The notes: generated by a model from the letters alone, not told the origin. A stretch of DNA of 52,466 bases from Bacillota bacterium (GCA_023395515.1 JAEWZB010000120.1:1-52466), one strand, 5' to 3'; positions 43,111 to 50,724 are shown, counted from the first letter of the stretch. A program made the numbers and translations.

Positions 43111-43782
43111 TCAATCTTCACCTAACCCCTGCTTTTCCCTCACCTCCTTCAATAGCCAATTTGCCCAAGCCGAAATTCCTTCCCCCGTTCTTCCCGAAAC
43201 TGCAAATATCGGTACCGAAGGGTTAATTTTGGCCAGGTCTTCATAAAATTTGTCCATAGAAAAATCTGTATAAGGCAAAAGATCCACCTTATTCAGAATC
43301 ACAGCCCGTGCTTCCCGAAAAATTAAGGGGTATTTCAGCGGCTTATCATTACCTTCCGCCGTACTGAGAACTACTACCTTAAAATCTTCCCCCAGGTCAA
43401 ATTCTGCCGGGCAAACTAAATTGCCTACATTTTCAATAAAAATGATATCTACATCTTTTTCCGGCAAATCCCTAAAAGCTTGCCCGATCATCCCGGCATC
43501 CAAATGGCAAGTACCTTCAGTATTAATCTGAATAACCTGAACCCCGGTTTTTTCAATGCGCAGGGCATCCTGGTCCGTATATAAATCTCCTTCAATAACA
43601 CCTAATTTAACCTGGCCCTGTAATATACCCAGAGTTTTTTCCAAAATAGTTGTTTTCCCCGCCCCGGGCGAGCTCATCAGATTTAAAACTAATATCTGCT
43701 GATCGGCAAATTGGCTGCGGTTTTTCTTAGCTAACAGGTCATTAGAGCTTAGTATGTTACTTTCCAGCTTCACTTTTAACAT
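43111..43782 (-). CDS. hypB: Hydrogenase nickel-insertion GTPase HypB
   Basis: A 223-residue SIMIBI GTPase: P-loop SSPGAGKTT, IEGDLYTDQDA, metal-site GTCHLDA, ENVGNLVCP, and NKVDLL for guanine. It lacks the N-terminal cysteine motif and the histidine-rich stretch that store nickel in some HypB proteins. A separate nickel-binding candidate, the CooT fusion, lies just upstream and might supply that function. It follows hypA by 3 bp. Confidence 0.96.
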   Translation of the reverse strand: MLKVKLESNILSSNDLLAKKNRSQFADQQILVLNLMSSPGAGKTTILEKTLGILQGQVKLGVIEGDLYTDQDALRIEKTGVQVIQINTEGTCHLDAGMIGQAFRDLPEKDVDIIFIENVGNLVCPAEFDLGEDFKVVVLSTAEGNDKPLKYPLIFREARAVILNKVDLLPYTDFSMDKFYEDLAKINPSVPIFAVSGRTGEGISAWANWLLKEVREKQGLGED

Positions 43783-43785
43783 CGC

Positions 43786-44133
43786 TTATTCCCCTTCATA
43801 AGACAATATCGATAACTCCCGTCCGGCTGTAATCTGCACATCAGCGCAGCTACAATGAGGACAGGTAAAATCATGGTAATCGACTATGGTAAAAGAATGC
43901 TTGCAGTCATTGCATAAGCACTCTAAATCTTTTTCTTCGATATAAAGGAGAGCATCCTGAAATAAATATTCTCCATCACGTAAAGCCTCAAAAGCAAATT
44001 GCATACTATCAGGCAAAACCATAGAGAACTTTCCTATGAGAAGATGAATTTTTTTTATGCGGGAAATATTGCGGCAAGCAGCATCATCTCTGACCATATC
44101 TAATATATTAGAAATTAAACCAACTTCATGCAT
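43786..44133 (-). CDS. hypA: Hydrogenase nickel metallochaperone HypA
   Basis: A 115-residue nickel chaperone starting MHEVGL, with H2 as nickel ligand, and a zinc site of C74, C77, C91 and C94 (CNDC and CPHC). It works with HypB to load nickel into HyaB. It is the first gene of the hypAB-hyaABCD transcript, with a promoter in the gap before it. Confidence 0.97.
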   Translation of the reverse strand: MHEVGLISNILDMVRDDAACRNISRIKKIHLLIGKFSMVLPDSMQFAFEALRDGEYLFQDALLYIEEKDLECLCNDCKHSFTIVDYHDFTCPHCSCADVQITAGRELSILSYEGE

Positions 44134-44197
44134 CTAAATCCCGCCCCCCGGTAGATTTAATAGTACAAAAACTTGCAACCGAATAATACGTACATTG

Positions 44198-44227
44198 ATT
44201 ATACTACAATTCGACTTTTTTCGTCAC
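44198..44227 (-). promoter_or_regulatory. Promoter of hypAB-hyaABCD
   Basis: On the minus strand GTGACG (44227-44222), 18-bp spacer, TATAAT (44203-44198). The -10 is perfect, the -35 weak. It lets the hydrogenase operon be transcribed apart from the DUF3842-FmdE-CooT genes. Confidence 0.5.
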
Positions 44228-44258
44228 GTATTTTTCAGAAAATTCTCATTATTCGAAT

Positions 44259-45059
44259 TTAAAAACTTTTAATTAAAGTAAAAGTACTGATAATATCAGC
44301 ATCCTGTACTGAAAAGAGATAATTTCCCTTAGCCGATAAAAATATACGCGCCCTGCCTTCGTGATCTGTAGTGAGTTGGTGCGGATAATCAGAACTGCTG
44401 GTAGCTGTGTAGGTAACCCGTACTCTAGTATCGGGCATGGGCTGTCCGTTTTTCAGAACTTGGATTTCATAATTCTCACCTATACGGGCATGTTGATCTT
44501 TGGCGGGCAATATTTCTACCGGCAAGCCTATGGGCTCTACCCCATGATGATGATGGTGTCCTACCTCAGCCCATATGGTGGCATAAACTTCTTTTTCCCC
44601 GCTTTCCTGAGCAAAAATCCGTAAAACCCCATCTGCTTCATTACCTAAATTTACCTCGCCCTTGCCCTCCTTAACCGTTAGCGGATATTCCTTATGTTGC
44701 CTATCAACAACGGCAAATACTTGAATACCGGTTAATTCTGCCTGGGTATCGGGCTTCATATTATAACCCTTGAATACATTAAGGGAGATATCTTCCCCCG
44801 CATGAAAATGACCATGCTCCGTATTTAAGGTCAGCCATATTTCTTGTTCCTTATTAGGCAGGGGCAAAGGGATTTCATCAAGAATAATTTTGTGATGCAC
44901 AAGCTGCAGTTCCTTGATCCGGGCTTGAATAACCTTGCGTTCCCCAAATATATTTTCCATATAGATATTGTTTTCATCTCCCGGAACTAAGCGGTCGACC
45001 TTTTCCATGACCAGCTTTTCGCTTCCGTCTTCCATTAGATATACATTAGCTTCACACAT
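44259..45059 (-). CDS. CooT-family nickel-binding domain fused to a His-rich DUF4198-like domain
   Basis: A 266-residue protein without a signal peptide. Residues 1-62 match the small CooT family (MCEANVYL, VPGDENNIYMENIFGE, RIKELQLVHHKIILDE); C2, needed for nickel in the studied CooT, is present and is the only cysteine. After a linker (PLPLPN) comes a two-part beta domain (about 72-266) whose second half, VEILPAKDQHARIGENYEI to TTDHEGRARIFLSAKGNYL, resembles DUF4198, a usually exported domain linked to nickel/cobalt uptake. It has HGHFH (82-86) and HHHHH (168-172). It sits 6 bp after fmdE. A nickel store or relay is inferred. Confidence 0.8.
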   Translation of the reverse strand: MCEANVYLMEDGSEKLVMEKVDRLVPGDENNIYMENIFGERKVIQARIKELQLVHHKIILDEIPLPLPNKEQEIWLTLNTEHGHFHAGEDISLNVFKGYNMKPDTQAELTGIQVFAVVDRQHKEYPLTVKEGKGEVNLGNEADGVLRIFAQESGEKEVYATIWAEVGHHHHHGVEPIGLPVEILPAKDQHARIGENYEIQVLKNGQPMPDTRVRVTYTATSSSDYPHQLTTDHEGRARIFLSAKGNYLFSVQDADIISTFTLIKSF

Positions 45060-45065
45060 AATCTA

Positions 45066-45665
45066 TTAACCTCCAGATGCTATTCTACAGCTAGGACATA
45101 TAATATTATTCTCCACTAAAGAAGCCCGCGTTTCCATGACCCCTTCCCCACAAACTGAGCACTGCAAGGTTGGTTTAATTTGTGCTTTAGGCGGAAAATC
45201 AAATTCCACATCTGTCCATTTAAAAAGTTCTTCAAAGGGGCGGGTCATTATATACTCGAAAACTTCTCCTAAAAGTTGCTCCATTTCATTTTTCTGGGTC
45301 TCCGTAAGGTTGGTCTGTTCTTTATAGGCACGAAAACGATCCATCACAGGAGTATTTAATGCTTCATATTTTTGGGCTATACGTAAAGCCTTATTTGTTC
45401 CCCGGTTAGCAATCGTATATACAGCTTTGCCATAATCTTTAACCATCAGGTTACCTTTGCCCAAAGTACATCCCAAAATAGCCTGAATTGCATCAACTCC
45501 GCAAGAATTTGTCTCTACAACTGCTAAAAGCTCTTCATCTTCAGCCCGGTTTATCTCTAGTTTATCCATCGCAAATTCTGCCGCCCGAATGCCCATCAGT
45601 AAACCCGGACAGATATGGCCGTGAAACTGTATAGCAAGTTCAAGCGGGGGCATATTGGAACACAT
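45066..45665 (-). CDS. FmdE family protein
   Basis: A 199-residue FmdE-domain protein: FHGHICPGLLMGIRAAEFAM (residues 14-33), VVETNSCGVDAIQAILGCTLGKGNL, and a C-terminal zinc ribbon CSVCGEGV...CPSCR. The family is named after a gene beside molybdenum formylmethanofuran dehydrogenase, but its members occur near many metalloenzymes and bind metals; the exact role is unknown. ATG 45665 follows AAGGTG. In this tight operon between DUF3842 and the CooT fusion a metal-handling role is likely. Confidence 0.88.
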   Translation of the reverse strand: MCSNMPPLELAIQFHGHICPGLLMGIRAAEFAMDKLEINRAEDEELLAVVETNSCGVDAIQAILGCTLGKGNLMVKDYGKAVYTIANRGTNKALRIAQKYEALNTPVMDRFRAYKEQTNLTETQKNEMEQLLGEVFEYIMTRPFEELFKWTDVEFDFPPKAQIKPTLQCSVCGEGVMETRASLVENNIICPSCRIASGG

Positions 45666-45669
45666 ATTA

Positions 45670-46104
45670 TCAACACCTTTCACCTTTTTGCATTTGGTAC
45701 CAATACTTTACCCTTTCTACTAACCGATCTACCTGCACAGGAAGCGGTTCATCCATAGTCCCCGTAATTTCTATTTTGTTCCGGTTCAATGGAATAAGAA
45801 TCTTATGAGCATCGGAGGAAGAAATAGCTTCAGCCATACGGGGTGTAAGCTCGCCCAAAAAAGCATTGGCCGCTAGAATCGCTACTGAGCCTAAAATAAT
45901 ATCTACTTTTTTCACAGTTTGGACAACTGCATTTTCTCCAGTAGCTCCTTCATTAGCACCTGCTTTTAGCATGGTAGATGTAGCAATAGCATTAGTCCCC
46001 AGAGCAATAATTGTTATACCGGAACCCAATTCCTGACGTAGCTTTTCAATTATGACTCCACCAATGCCGCCTCCCTGACCTTCAACAACTGCAATTTCCA
46101 ACAC
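45670..46104 (-). CDS. DUF3842 family protein
   Basis: A 144-residue protein starting with GTG after GGAGGGGGG. The glycine-rich nucleotide-binding-like start (IAVVEGQGGGIGGVIIEKL) and ALGTNAIATSTMLKAGANEGATGENAVV match my memory of DUF3842. No function is known. It leads the FmdE-CooT operon with 4-6 bp gaps. Its Rossmann-like N-terminus could bind a nucleotide or cofactor; this is inference. Confidence 0.8.
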   Translation of the reverse strand: MLEIAVVEGQGGGIGGVIIEKLRQELGSGITIIALGTNAIATSTMLKAGANEGATGENAVVQTVKKVDIILGSVAILAANAFLGELTPRMAEAISSSDAHKILIPLNRNKIEITGTMDEPLPVQVDRLVERVKYWYQMQKGERC

Positions 46105-46127
46105 CTTCCCCCCTCCATCATTCGATT

Positions 46128-46182
46128 ATTTTCGGCTATACCCCTTATAACTATATTTTATCGAAAATGAGTATAAAATCAA
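46128..46182 (-). promoter_or_regulatory. Promoter and dyad before the DUF3842 operon
   Basis: On the minus strand TTGATT (46182-46177), 16-bp spacer, TAAAAT (46160-46155). ATTTTCG (46128-46134) and CGAAAAT (46162-46168) flank the -10 and start region, and the palindrome AATTTTCGAAAATT recurs at 46304-46317, suggesting one regulator. Confidence 0.45.
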
Positions 46183-46436
46183 GTAATTTAGCCCCTTGTA
46201 TTTGTACAGTTTAAACAGTTTAAAATACAAATCAGAAAAAACCTTGCCTAAATGTTAGCACAATTTTATCTCACATCGTTTTTAACAACAATAAATTTTC
46301 GAAAATTCCTTCATTAAATTAAATTATTTTACATATGAAACTATTTTATGCTGGTATATTTCAGGGGCAGCTACAAAGGCAACTTTATCCTTGCAGAAGA
46401 AATGTTCGAACCACCTGCACACCGTCTAAAAAAAGT
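46183..46436. other. AT-rich gap upstream of the DUF3842 operon
   Basis: No gene is supported. It holds the palindrome AATTTTCGAAAATT (46304-46317), a TTGTATTT/AAATACAA inverted repeat near 46197-46231, and a 42-codon plus-strand frame starting near 46351 without a ribosome site whose product (RGSYKGNFILAEEMFEPPAH) could be a decayed gene end. Confidence 0.4.
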
Positions 46437-46470
46437 AAAGCGTAGCTCATCAAAAATGAGTTACGCTTTT
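46437..46470. terminator. Bidirectional terminator
   Basis: AAAGCGTAGCTCAT (46437-46450) and ATGAGTTACGCTTT pair with one mismatch around loop CAAAA; a T-run follows and an A-run precedes it, so it works on both strands. It ends the reverse transcript from the DUF6530-like gene onward. Confidence 0.75.
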
Positions 46471-46497
46471 ATATAGACAATATATAGAGGTCGTTAA

Positions 46498-46618
46498 TTA
46501 CTGCAAAGCTCCAATTAGTTTCCCATAGGGTAGGAAGACTACCAAGGTCAAGAATACTAGGCCCGCATACACATAAGCCGCTTGTTTTATGCTTTTGGTT
46601 CCATCCTCTATCTTTCAT
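46498..46618 (-). pseudogene. Small single-pass membrane peptide gene, probable +1 frameshift
   Basis: Starting from ATG at 46618, removing one A from ATGAAAGATAG gives an unbroken 39-codon frame encoding a short charged start, one membrane helix (AYVYAGLVFLTLVVFL) and the tail PYGKLIGALQ, ending just before the terminator. As sequenced, the helix frame has no start codon, and the ATG frame reads different, cysteine-containing sequence. Either a recent frameshift, a sequencing error, or a chance hydrophobic frame. The ribosome site is weak. Confidence 0.35.
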
Positions 46619-46638
46619 TAACTTAGCAATCAACCTGC

Positions 46639-46995
46639 CTAATAAAAATCAACCCTCTCATTAGCCAGCTTTTCTTCCCACATCATTTTTAGCAGCTCCA
46701 GTTCTTCCGTATAATCAGTTTTTACTTCATCTTCATCATATTCTATTTGGGCTAAAATCTTAATTTCAAACTTATCCTCCCCCAATTCCTGCCAATCTCT
46801 TTGCAAATCCTTATGATAATGTCCGCCTGACTTTAGCTGAAAGCGCACACTGTTTAGCTTGCCTTTTAAATTTGGAGTAGTGATCAAAAAATATTTGTCA
46901 TGTTCTTTATTAATTACTGCTAATAACCCCATGTCAGGTTTCATTAGCTGATATTCAGCCTGCAATTCTTTCTTTCTTTCGCCGGATAATCTCAT
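46639..46995 (-). CDS. GIY-YIG nuclease-like protein
   Basis: A 118-residue protein resembling the short clostridial proteins annotated as GIY-YIG nuclease family: LLAVINKEHDKYFLITTPNLKGKLNSVRFQLKSGGHYHKDLQRDW. The GIY and YIG tyrosines are not well kept (LLAV and YFLIT at those places), so nuclease activity is doubtful. It follows the DUF6530-like gene by 14 bp. RBS AAGGAGAG. Confidence 0.65.
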   Translation of the reverse strand: MRLSGERKKELQAEYQLMKPDMGLLAVINKEHDKYFLITTPNLKGKLNSVRFQLKSGGHYHKDLQRDWQELGEDKFEIKILAQIEYDEDEVKTDYTEELELLKMMWEEKLANERVDFY

Positions 46996-47009
46996 TATTT
47001 AACTCTCCT

Positions 47010-47489
47010 TTAATAACCCATATCTTTTAAAATAGCTGCCAGAACTCTTAATCTTTCCCCGATAAGTTCATCATCTTGATTAATACAATCCCGGAAAAGT
47101 TTAATATCTTCATCAATTAAGGGATTTTCCGTGCATATTTCCACCGTCATGGCATCCCCTTGTACACCAATTCTATCAATAGTAGTTTGTTCAGGATTAT
47201 ATAGCTTTTCGTAGCGATAAGCTTCCATAAAGTGCTGCCTGGTTTTACATATAAGCAAAGCTAAATCCAGTACCCTATGCAGGGGTAATTCCTCCGATTG
47301 CCTGGACCATTTTTCCCCCGTATATCTCCACACCTTGGCGGAAACCTCCACCTTGCCCCGGTCATTCCACTGAGCCAGACCCAGGGATAACCCTTTGGCA
47401 TCGGATTTATAGGCACTTCTGCCATCTACATCCTCATAATTATCTACCACTATTACTGGTTTATGTTTTAAAGTTACGGGTATTTTCAT
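47010..47489 (-). CDS. DUF6530-like protein
   Basis: A 159-residue soluble protein (MKIPVTLKHKPVIVVDNYED, LSLGLAQWNDRGKVEVSAKV, GEKWSRQSEELPLHRVLDLA) that resembles proteins I remember as DUF6530; the function is unknown. ATG 47489 follows GAGGTG; an in-frame GTG overlaps that site. Its promoter has a TTTACTAGTAAA palindrome just past the -10, so expression is probably repressed. Confidence 0.65.
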   Translation of the reverse strand: MKIPVTLKHKPVIVVDNYEDVDGRSAYKSDAKGLSLGLAQWNDRGKVEVSAKVWRYTGEKWSRQSEELPLHRVLDLALLICKTRQHFMEAYRYEKLYNPEQTTIDRIGVQGDAMTVEICTENPLIDEDIKLFRDCINQDDELIGERLRVLAAILKDMGY

Positions 47490-47540
47490 TATATACACCT
47501 CGTTTTTATCTAGTAGTTTAGTAAATTAATAATTAAGTGA

Positions 47541-47580
47541 TTTACTAGTAAACTGTAACTTAACCTATTAATATTGTCAA
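47541..47580 (-). promoter_or_regulatory. Promoter with palindromic operator
   Basis: On the minus strand TTGACA (47580-47575), 17-bp spacer, TACAGT (47557-47552), followed at once by the palindrome TTTACTAGTAAA (47541-47552). A related TTTAGTAAA half lies at 47517-47525. Together they look like a repressor site over the start point. Confidence 0.6.
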
Positions 47581-47681
47581 GCACCAGGAAGCATAACAGC
47601 ACCCCACACCTTATTCCTCACACATTGCAGCTCACCTTGCTTAGATAATGTAAGAAATTCTTAAGAAACGTATTAAGTATT

Positions 47682-47709
47682 TTGTAAGTCCGAACATTTA
47701 TCGTATTAT
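47682..47709 (+). promoter_or_regulatory. Promoter ahead of structured repeat copy 2
   Basis: TTGTAA (47682-47687), 16-bp spacer, TATTAT (47704-47709). Transcription from here would pass through the structured element and into the two-component genes. Confidence 0.5.
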
Positions 47710-47730
47710 TATGGCTGAAGGATTTAAATT

Positions 47731-47996
47731 GATTGCACTGCGAAAACCTCAGTTAATCATGTTGAATGTATAAATATGTAGGAACATTGACGTAGCATGG
47801 AGGATACACCCTGCGAAGGTGAAAGAAAAAAGAGGGCGAACCCCACGGACGGGGTGAGCGGGCCATTGAACATGGATGTGAATTGGCCCGGTACTTCTTT
47901 TTTCTTGAAACAAGCAGTTGGTGTATCCCCATGCGGAGGCTGGTGACGGAATATTTATACATTCAACTAGCGAATTATACCTTTTGCAGTGGATTT
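47731..47996 (+). repeat. Structured repeat element, copy 2 (candidate RNA or mobile element)
   Basis: Same plan and orientation as copy 1. Outer CACTGCGAAAA and TTTTGCAGTG; identical arms GTTGAATGTATAAATAT (47761-47777) and complement (47951-47967); GCATGG (47795) and ATACACC (47804) against GGTGTAT and CCATGC; AAGAAAAAAGA (47823-47833) against TCTTTTTTCTT (47896-47906). The inner hairpins are ACCCC-ACGGAC-GGGGT (47840-47855) and CGGGCCA/TGGCCCG (47859-47865, 47884-47890). These stems differ in sequence from copy 1 but pair equally well. It ends 28 bp before the response regulator start. GGATTTAAATT occurs at both borders (47720-47730, 47991-48001). Confidence 0.85.
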
Positions 47997-48023
47997 AAAT
48001 TAATGTGAGAGGGGGTGGTATAT

Positions 48024-48725
48024 ATGGAAAAGCCAAGTATTCTAGTAGTTGATGATGATCAGGAAATTGTAAAAGCTATTGCCATTAACCTGCAAAATGA
48101 AGGTTATGAGGTTTTAAAAGCTTTTGACGGGCTGCAGGCACTGGACATAATTAAAAACTACGAGGTGCATTTAATTATACTTGATGTGATGATGCCTAAT
48201 TTAGATGGCTTATCCACTACTATGAAAATCAGGCAGGAAAGAAATATTCCCATTATTATTTTATCTGCTAAATCTGAAGATACGGATAAGATTTTAGGTT
48301 TATCTATAGGGGCTGATGATTACGTAACTAAGCCTTTCAATAGTCTGGAGCTTATGGCCCGGGTCAAATCCCAGCTAAGAAGGTATTTGAGCTTAGGAGA
48401 TGTTAATGTGCCCAGTAATGCCAACCTCTTACAATCAGGCGGGCTTTGCTTTGACTTGGAAAGCTATACCTTAACTGTAGATGGTGACCTAGTAAAATTA
48501 ACGGCTACGGAAACTAAAATTGTAGAGCTTCTGCTGCGTTATCCGGGGCGTATCTTCCCCGCTGAGGAAATATATGAACGGGTTTGGGAGGAACCGGCCT
48601 ACAAAGTAGAAAATACCGTTATGGTACATATTCGCCGTATCCGGGAAAAAATCGAAATAAATCCGAAGGAGCCAAAATATTTAAAGGTGGTATGGGGCAT
48701 TGGATATAAAATCGAAAAAATCTAA
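48024..48725 (+). CDS. OmpR/PhoB family response regulator (VanR-like)
   Basis: A 233-residue regulator: acidic pocket VVDDDQE, phospho-acceptor D54 in ILDVMMPNLDG, K in VTKPFNSLEL, and a winged-helix domain (LTATETKIVELLLRYPGRI, VHIRRIREKIE, VVWGIGYKIE). ATG 48024 follows GAGAGGGGGTGG; an in-frame GTG overlaps that site. It overlaps the kinase start by 26 bp. The structured repeat lies directly upstream, probably in its leader. Confidence 0.92.
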   Translation: MEKPSILVVDDDQEIVKAIAINLQNEGYEVLKAFDGLQALDIIKNYEVHLIILDVMMPNLDGLSTTMKIRQERNIPIIILSAKSEDTDKILGLSIGADDYVTKPFNSLELMARVKSQLRRYLSLGDVNVPSNANLLQSGGLCFDLESYTLTVDGDLVKLTATETKIVELLLRYPGRIFPAEEIYERVWEEPAYKVENTVMVHIRRIREKIEINPKEPKYLKVVWGIGYKIEKI

Positions 48726-50724
48726 ACCATTTAGAGCTTGGCTCTGCTTTTTTCTAGGTATCAGCATAATTATTAGTCTATCCTTCATTAGTATATCGGT
48801 TTTAAATACAGTTAATGGAAATTTAGAAGCTTTACGCTCACCCTTTGTTGATTATAAAGATAGTTATGCTTTCAAAGAACGAACCAGCTTTTATTTTAAT
48901 CGCTTATTATCATCAGTACAGCACCCGGATAATAACTATGTATTTGAAGGTTTCTCCAACTACGCAGAGCGGGAAGGCGAAAATCTGCAATATTTGGCCA
49001 TTAATGAAAACAATAATATGATAGCTAAAAATATACCGGATGACTTATTAGAAAAATTATTAGAAAACATGACTGACGGCAATTTACCCAAATTATCGGC
49101 TGGCTATAATTACATCTGGTATTTAGATGGTGAAAAAATATCTATCATAGAAAAGGGCAAAAAAATTGATTATAACCGCTTGGACAGCGGTTATAAAGGG
49201 TTGGTCCCTAACCTTAGAGGCTATGAGCCCGATGAATTAAATAATATTAGAGTATTATTAGCAGTTAAAGACCCTTTAACCGAAAACCTCTACTCACATT
49301 CCCTATACTATGCGGAACAGCAGACCTTGCCTGTTATTGGCACCGTATATATATTACTTGGCTTAACCGGCATAATGCTTTTAGTTTATGCCTTGGTTAA
49401 GCGGCAGGACAAGCGGGAATTTGACCATAAATTGGCTTCCTGGTCGGGAAAAGTATGGTTGGAATTTAAAATCATGCTTTCCTTTTTCGCCCTGTTCGTT
49501 GCCGTAGGAATTACTAGCTCTTACGCTTATTTCGGTTATCCCCAGATTTTAGAAAGCATAGCTTCCATTACCTTTGCCAGTATTTTCTTCTTAGGCGGCT
49601 TTTGGTGGTTTTATCTAATGCTTATTGACCTGGTCATTAACCGTAAAAAGTTTTTCACTACTAATTCCCTTTCTTACGCTTTAACCTGGTACCGGCATTA
49701 TGAAAACCAAGAGCCTTGGCAAAAGATGATGTTAAACCGGGCTTATATATTAGTAGCTGCCGAGGGAATATTAGCTTTTATTTCCGTCTGCTTTGTCTTA
49801 TCCGGCAATATCTTTATGGGCTTTATAATTGCCGGGATAGGGATTTACCTTATTTACCGTTATTTAAAACAATACCAGCAAACTATAACTGACTTGGGCA
49901 AGTTAATTGATCATATTGAAAATATTAAAAACGGGGATATGAAAACTAAATTAGAAATGGAAAAAGACACCGATATATTCGAAGCTACGCAAAATCTCAA
50001 CTCCATTCAGGCCGGCATGAATATTGCTATAGCCCGGCAGATTAAATCTGAGCGGATGAAAATAGATTTGATTACTAATGTATCCCATGATTTAAAAACT
50101 CCCTTAACTTCGATTATTAGTTATGTGGAATTATTAAATAAGGAAGAAAGTTTACCGGAACATGTTAAGGATTATATTGCCATACTTAGCCACAAATCAG
50201 AGCGCTTGAAAAATCTAATTCAAGACTTATTTGACCTGGCCAAGGCCAGCAATGATAACATCAGTCTGGATGTAGAAAAACTGGATTTAGCCAGATTAAT
50301 AAAACAGACCCTGGCTGATATGGAAGAAGCAATTAACGACTCTAATCTTACCTTTAAAGTTAATATCCCTGATGAACCCTTTTATATATTAAGTGATGGA
50401 CAAAAGCTGTACCGGGTATGGGAGAACTTAATAGCTAATGCTTTAAAATATTCTTTGTCCGGGTCCCGGGTTTTTATCGACTTGAACATTGAGGAAAAAG
50501 AAATAGTAGCAACCATTAAAAATACCGCTAACTATGAGATGAATTTTAGTACCGAGGAAATCTTGCAGCGCTTTGTACGGGGAGATGAATCCAGAACTAG
50601 TGAAGGTTCCGGTTTAGGACTTTCTATTGCCCAAAGCTTTACCCAAATATGCGGGGGTAAGTTTGAGGTTAAAATTGACGGGGACTTATTTAAAGTTGAA
50701 ATTCGTTTCACTCCCCACTTTTAA
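48700..50724 (+). CDS. Sensor histidine kinase with multi-helix membrane domain
   Basis: A 674-residue kinase with a TTG start inside the response regulator gene. TM1 is about 13-33, an extracellular part reaches about 210, then several helices follow (about 212-230, 255-275, 283-305, 350-385). The kinase core has H463 in TNVSHDLKTPL, N box ENLIANALKYS, and G box GSGLGLSIAQ. The D-containing G1 box is replaced by KNTANYEM, as is common in VanS-like kinases. The signal is unknown; a role with the cell envelope is a guess from the SLH gene next door. Confidence 0.9.
   Translation: MDIKSKKSKPFRAWLCFFLGISIIISLSFISISVLNTVNGNLEALRSPFVDYKDSYAFKERTSFYFNRLLSSVQHPDNNYVFEGFSNYAEREGENLQYLAINENNNMIAKNIPDDLLEKLLENMTDGNLPKLSAGYNYIWYLDGEKISIIEKGKKIDYNRLDSGYKGLVPNLRGYEPDELNNIRVLLAVKDPLTENLYSHSLYYAEQQTLPVIGTVYILLGLTGIMLLVYALVKRQDKREFDHKLASWSGKVWLEFKIMLSFFALFVAVGITSSYAYFGYPQILESIASITFASIFFLGGFWWFYLMLIDLVINRKKFFTTNSLSYALTWYRHYENQEPWQKMMLNRAYILVAAEGILAFISVCFVLSGNIFMGFIIAGIGIYLIYRYLKQYQQTITDLGKLIDHIENIKNGDMKTKLEMEKDTDIFEATQNLNSIQAGMNIAIARQIKSERMKIDLITNVSHDLKTPLTSIISYVELLNKEESLPEHVKDYIAILSHKSERLKNLIQDLFDLAKASNDNISLDVEKLDLARLIKQTLADMEEAINDSNLTFKVNIPDEPFYILSDGQKLYRVWENLIANALKYSLSGSRVFIDLNIEEKEIVATIKNTANYEMNFSTEEILQRFVRGDESRTSEGSGLGLSIAQSFTQICGGKFEVKIDGDLFKVEIRFTPHF

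Noticed and set aside
46351..46480. 42-codon plus-strand frame with product like RGSYKGNFILAEEMFEPPAH
   Set aside because: It looks coding-like but has no ribosome site and runs through the terminator stem; at most a gene remnant.
47753..47962. 69-codon reverse frame inside structured repeat copy 2
   Set aside because: It is a by-product of the repeat; copy 1 does not keep an equivalent frame.
39109..47996. The two repeats as ends of a composite transposon carrying the hydrogenase genes
   Set aside because: Neither copy encodes a transposase, the two have diverged strongly inside, and the genes between them look native; independent copies are simpler.
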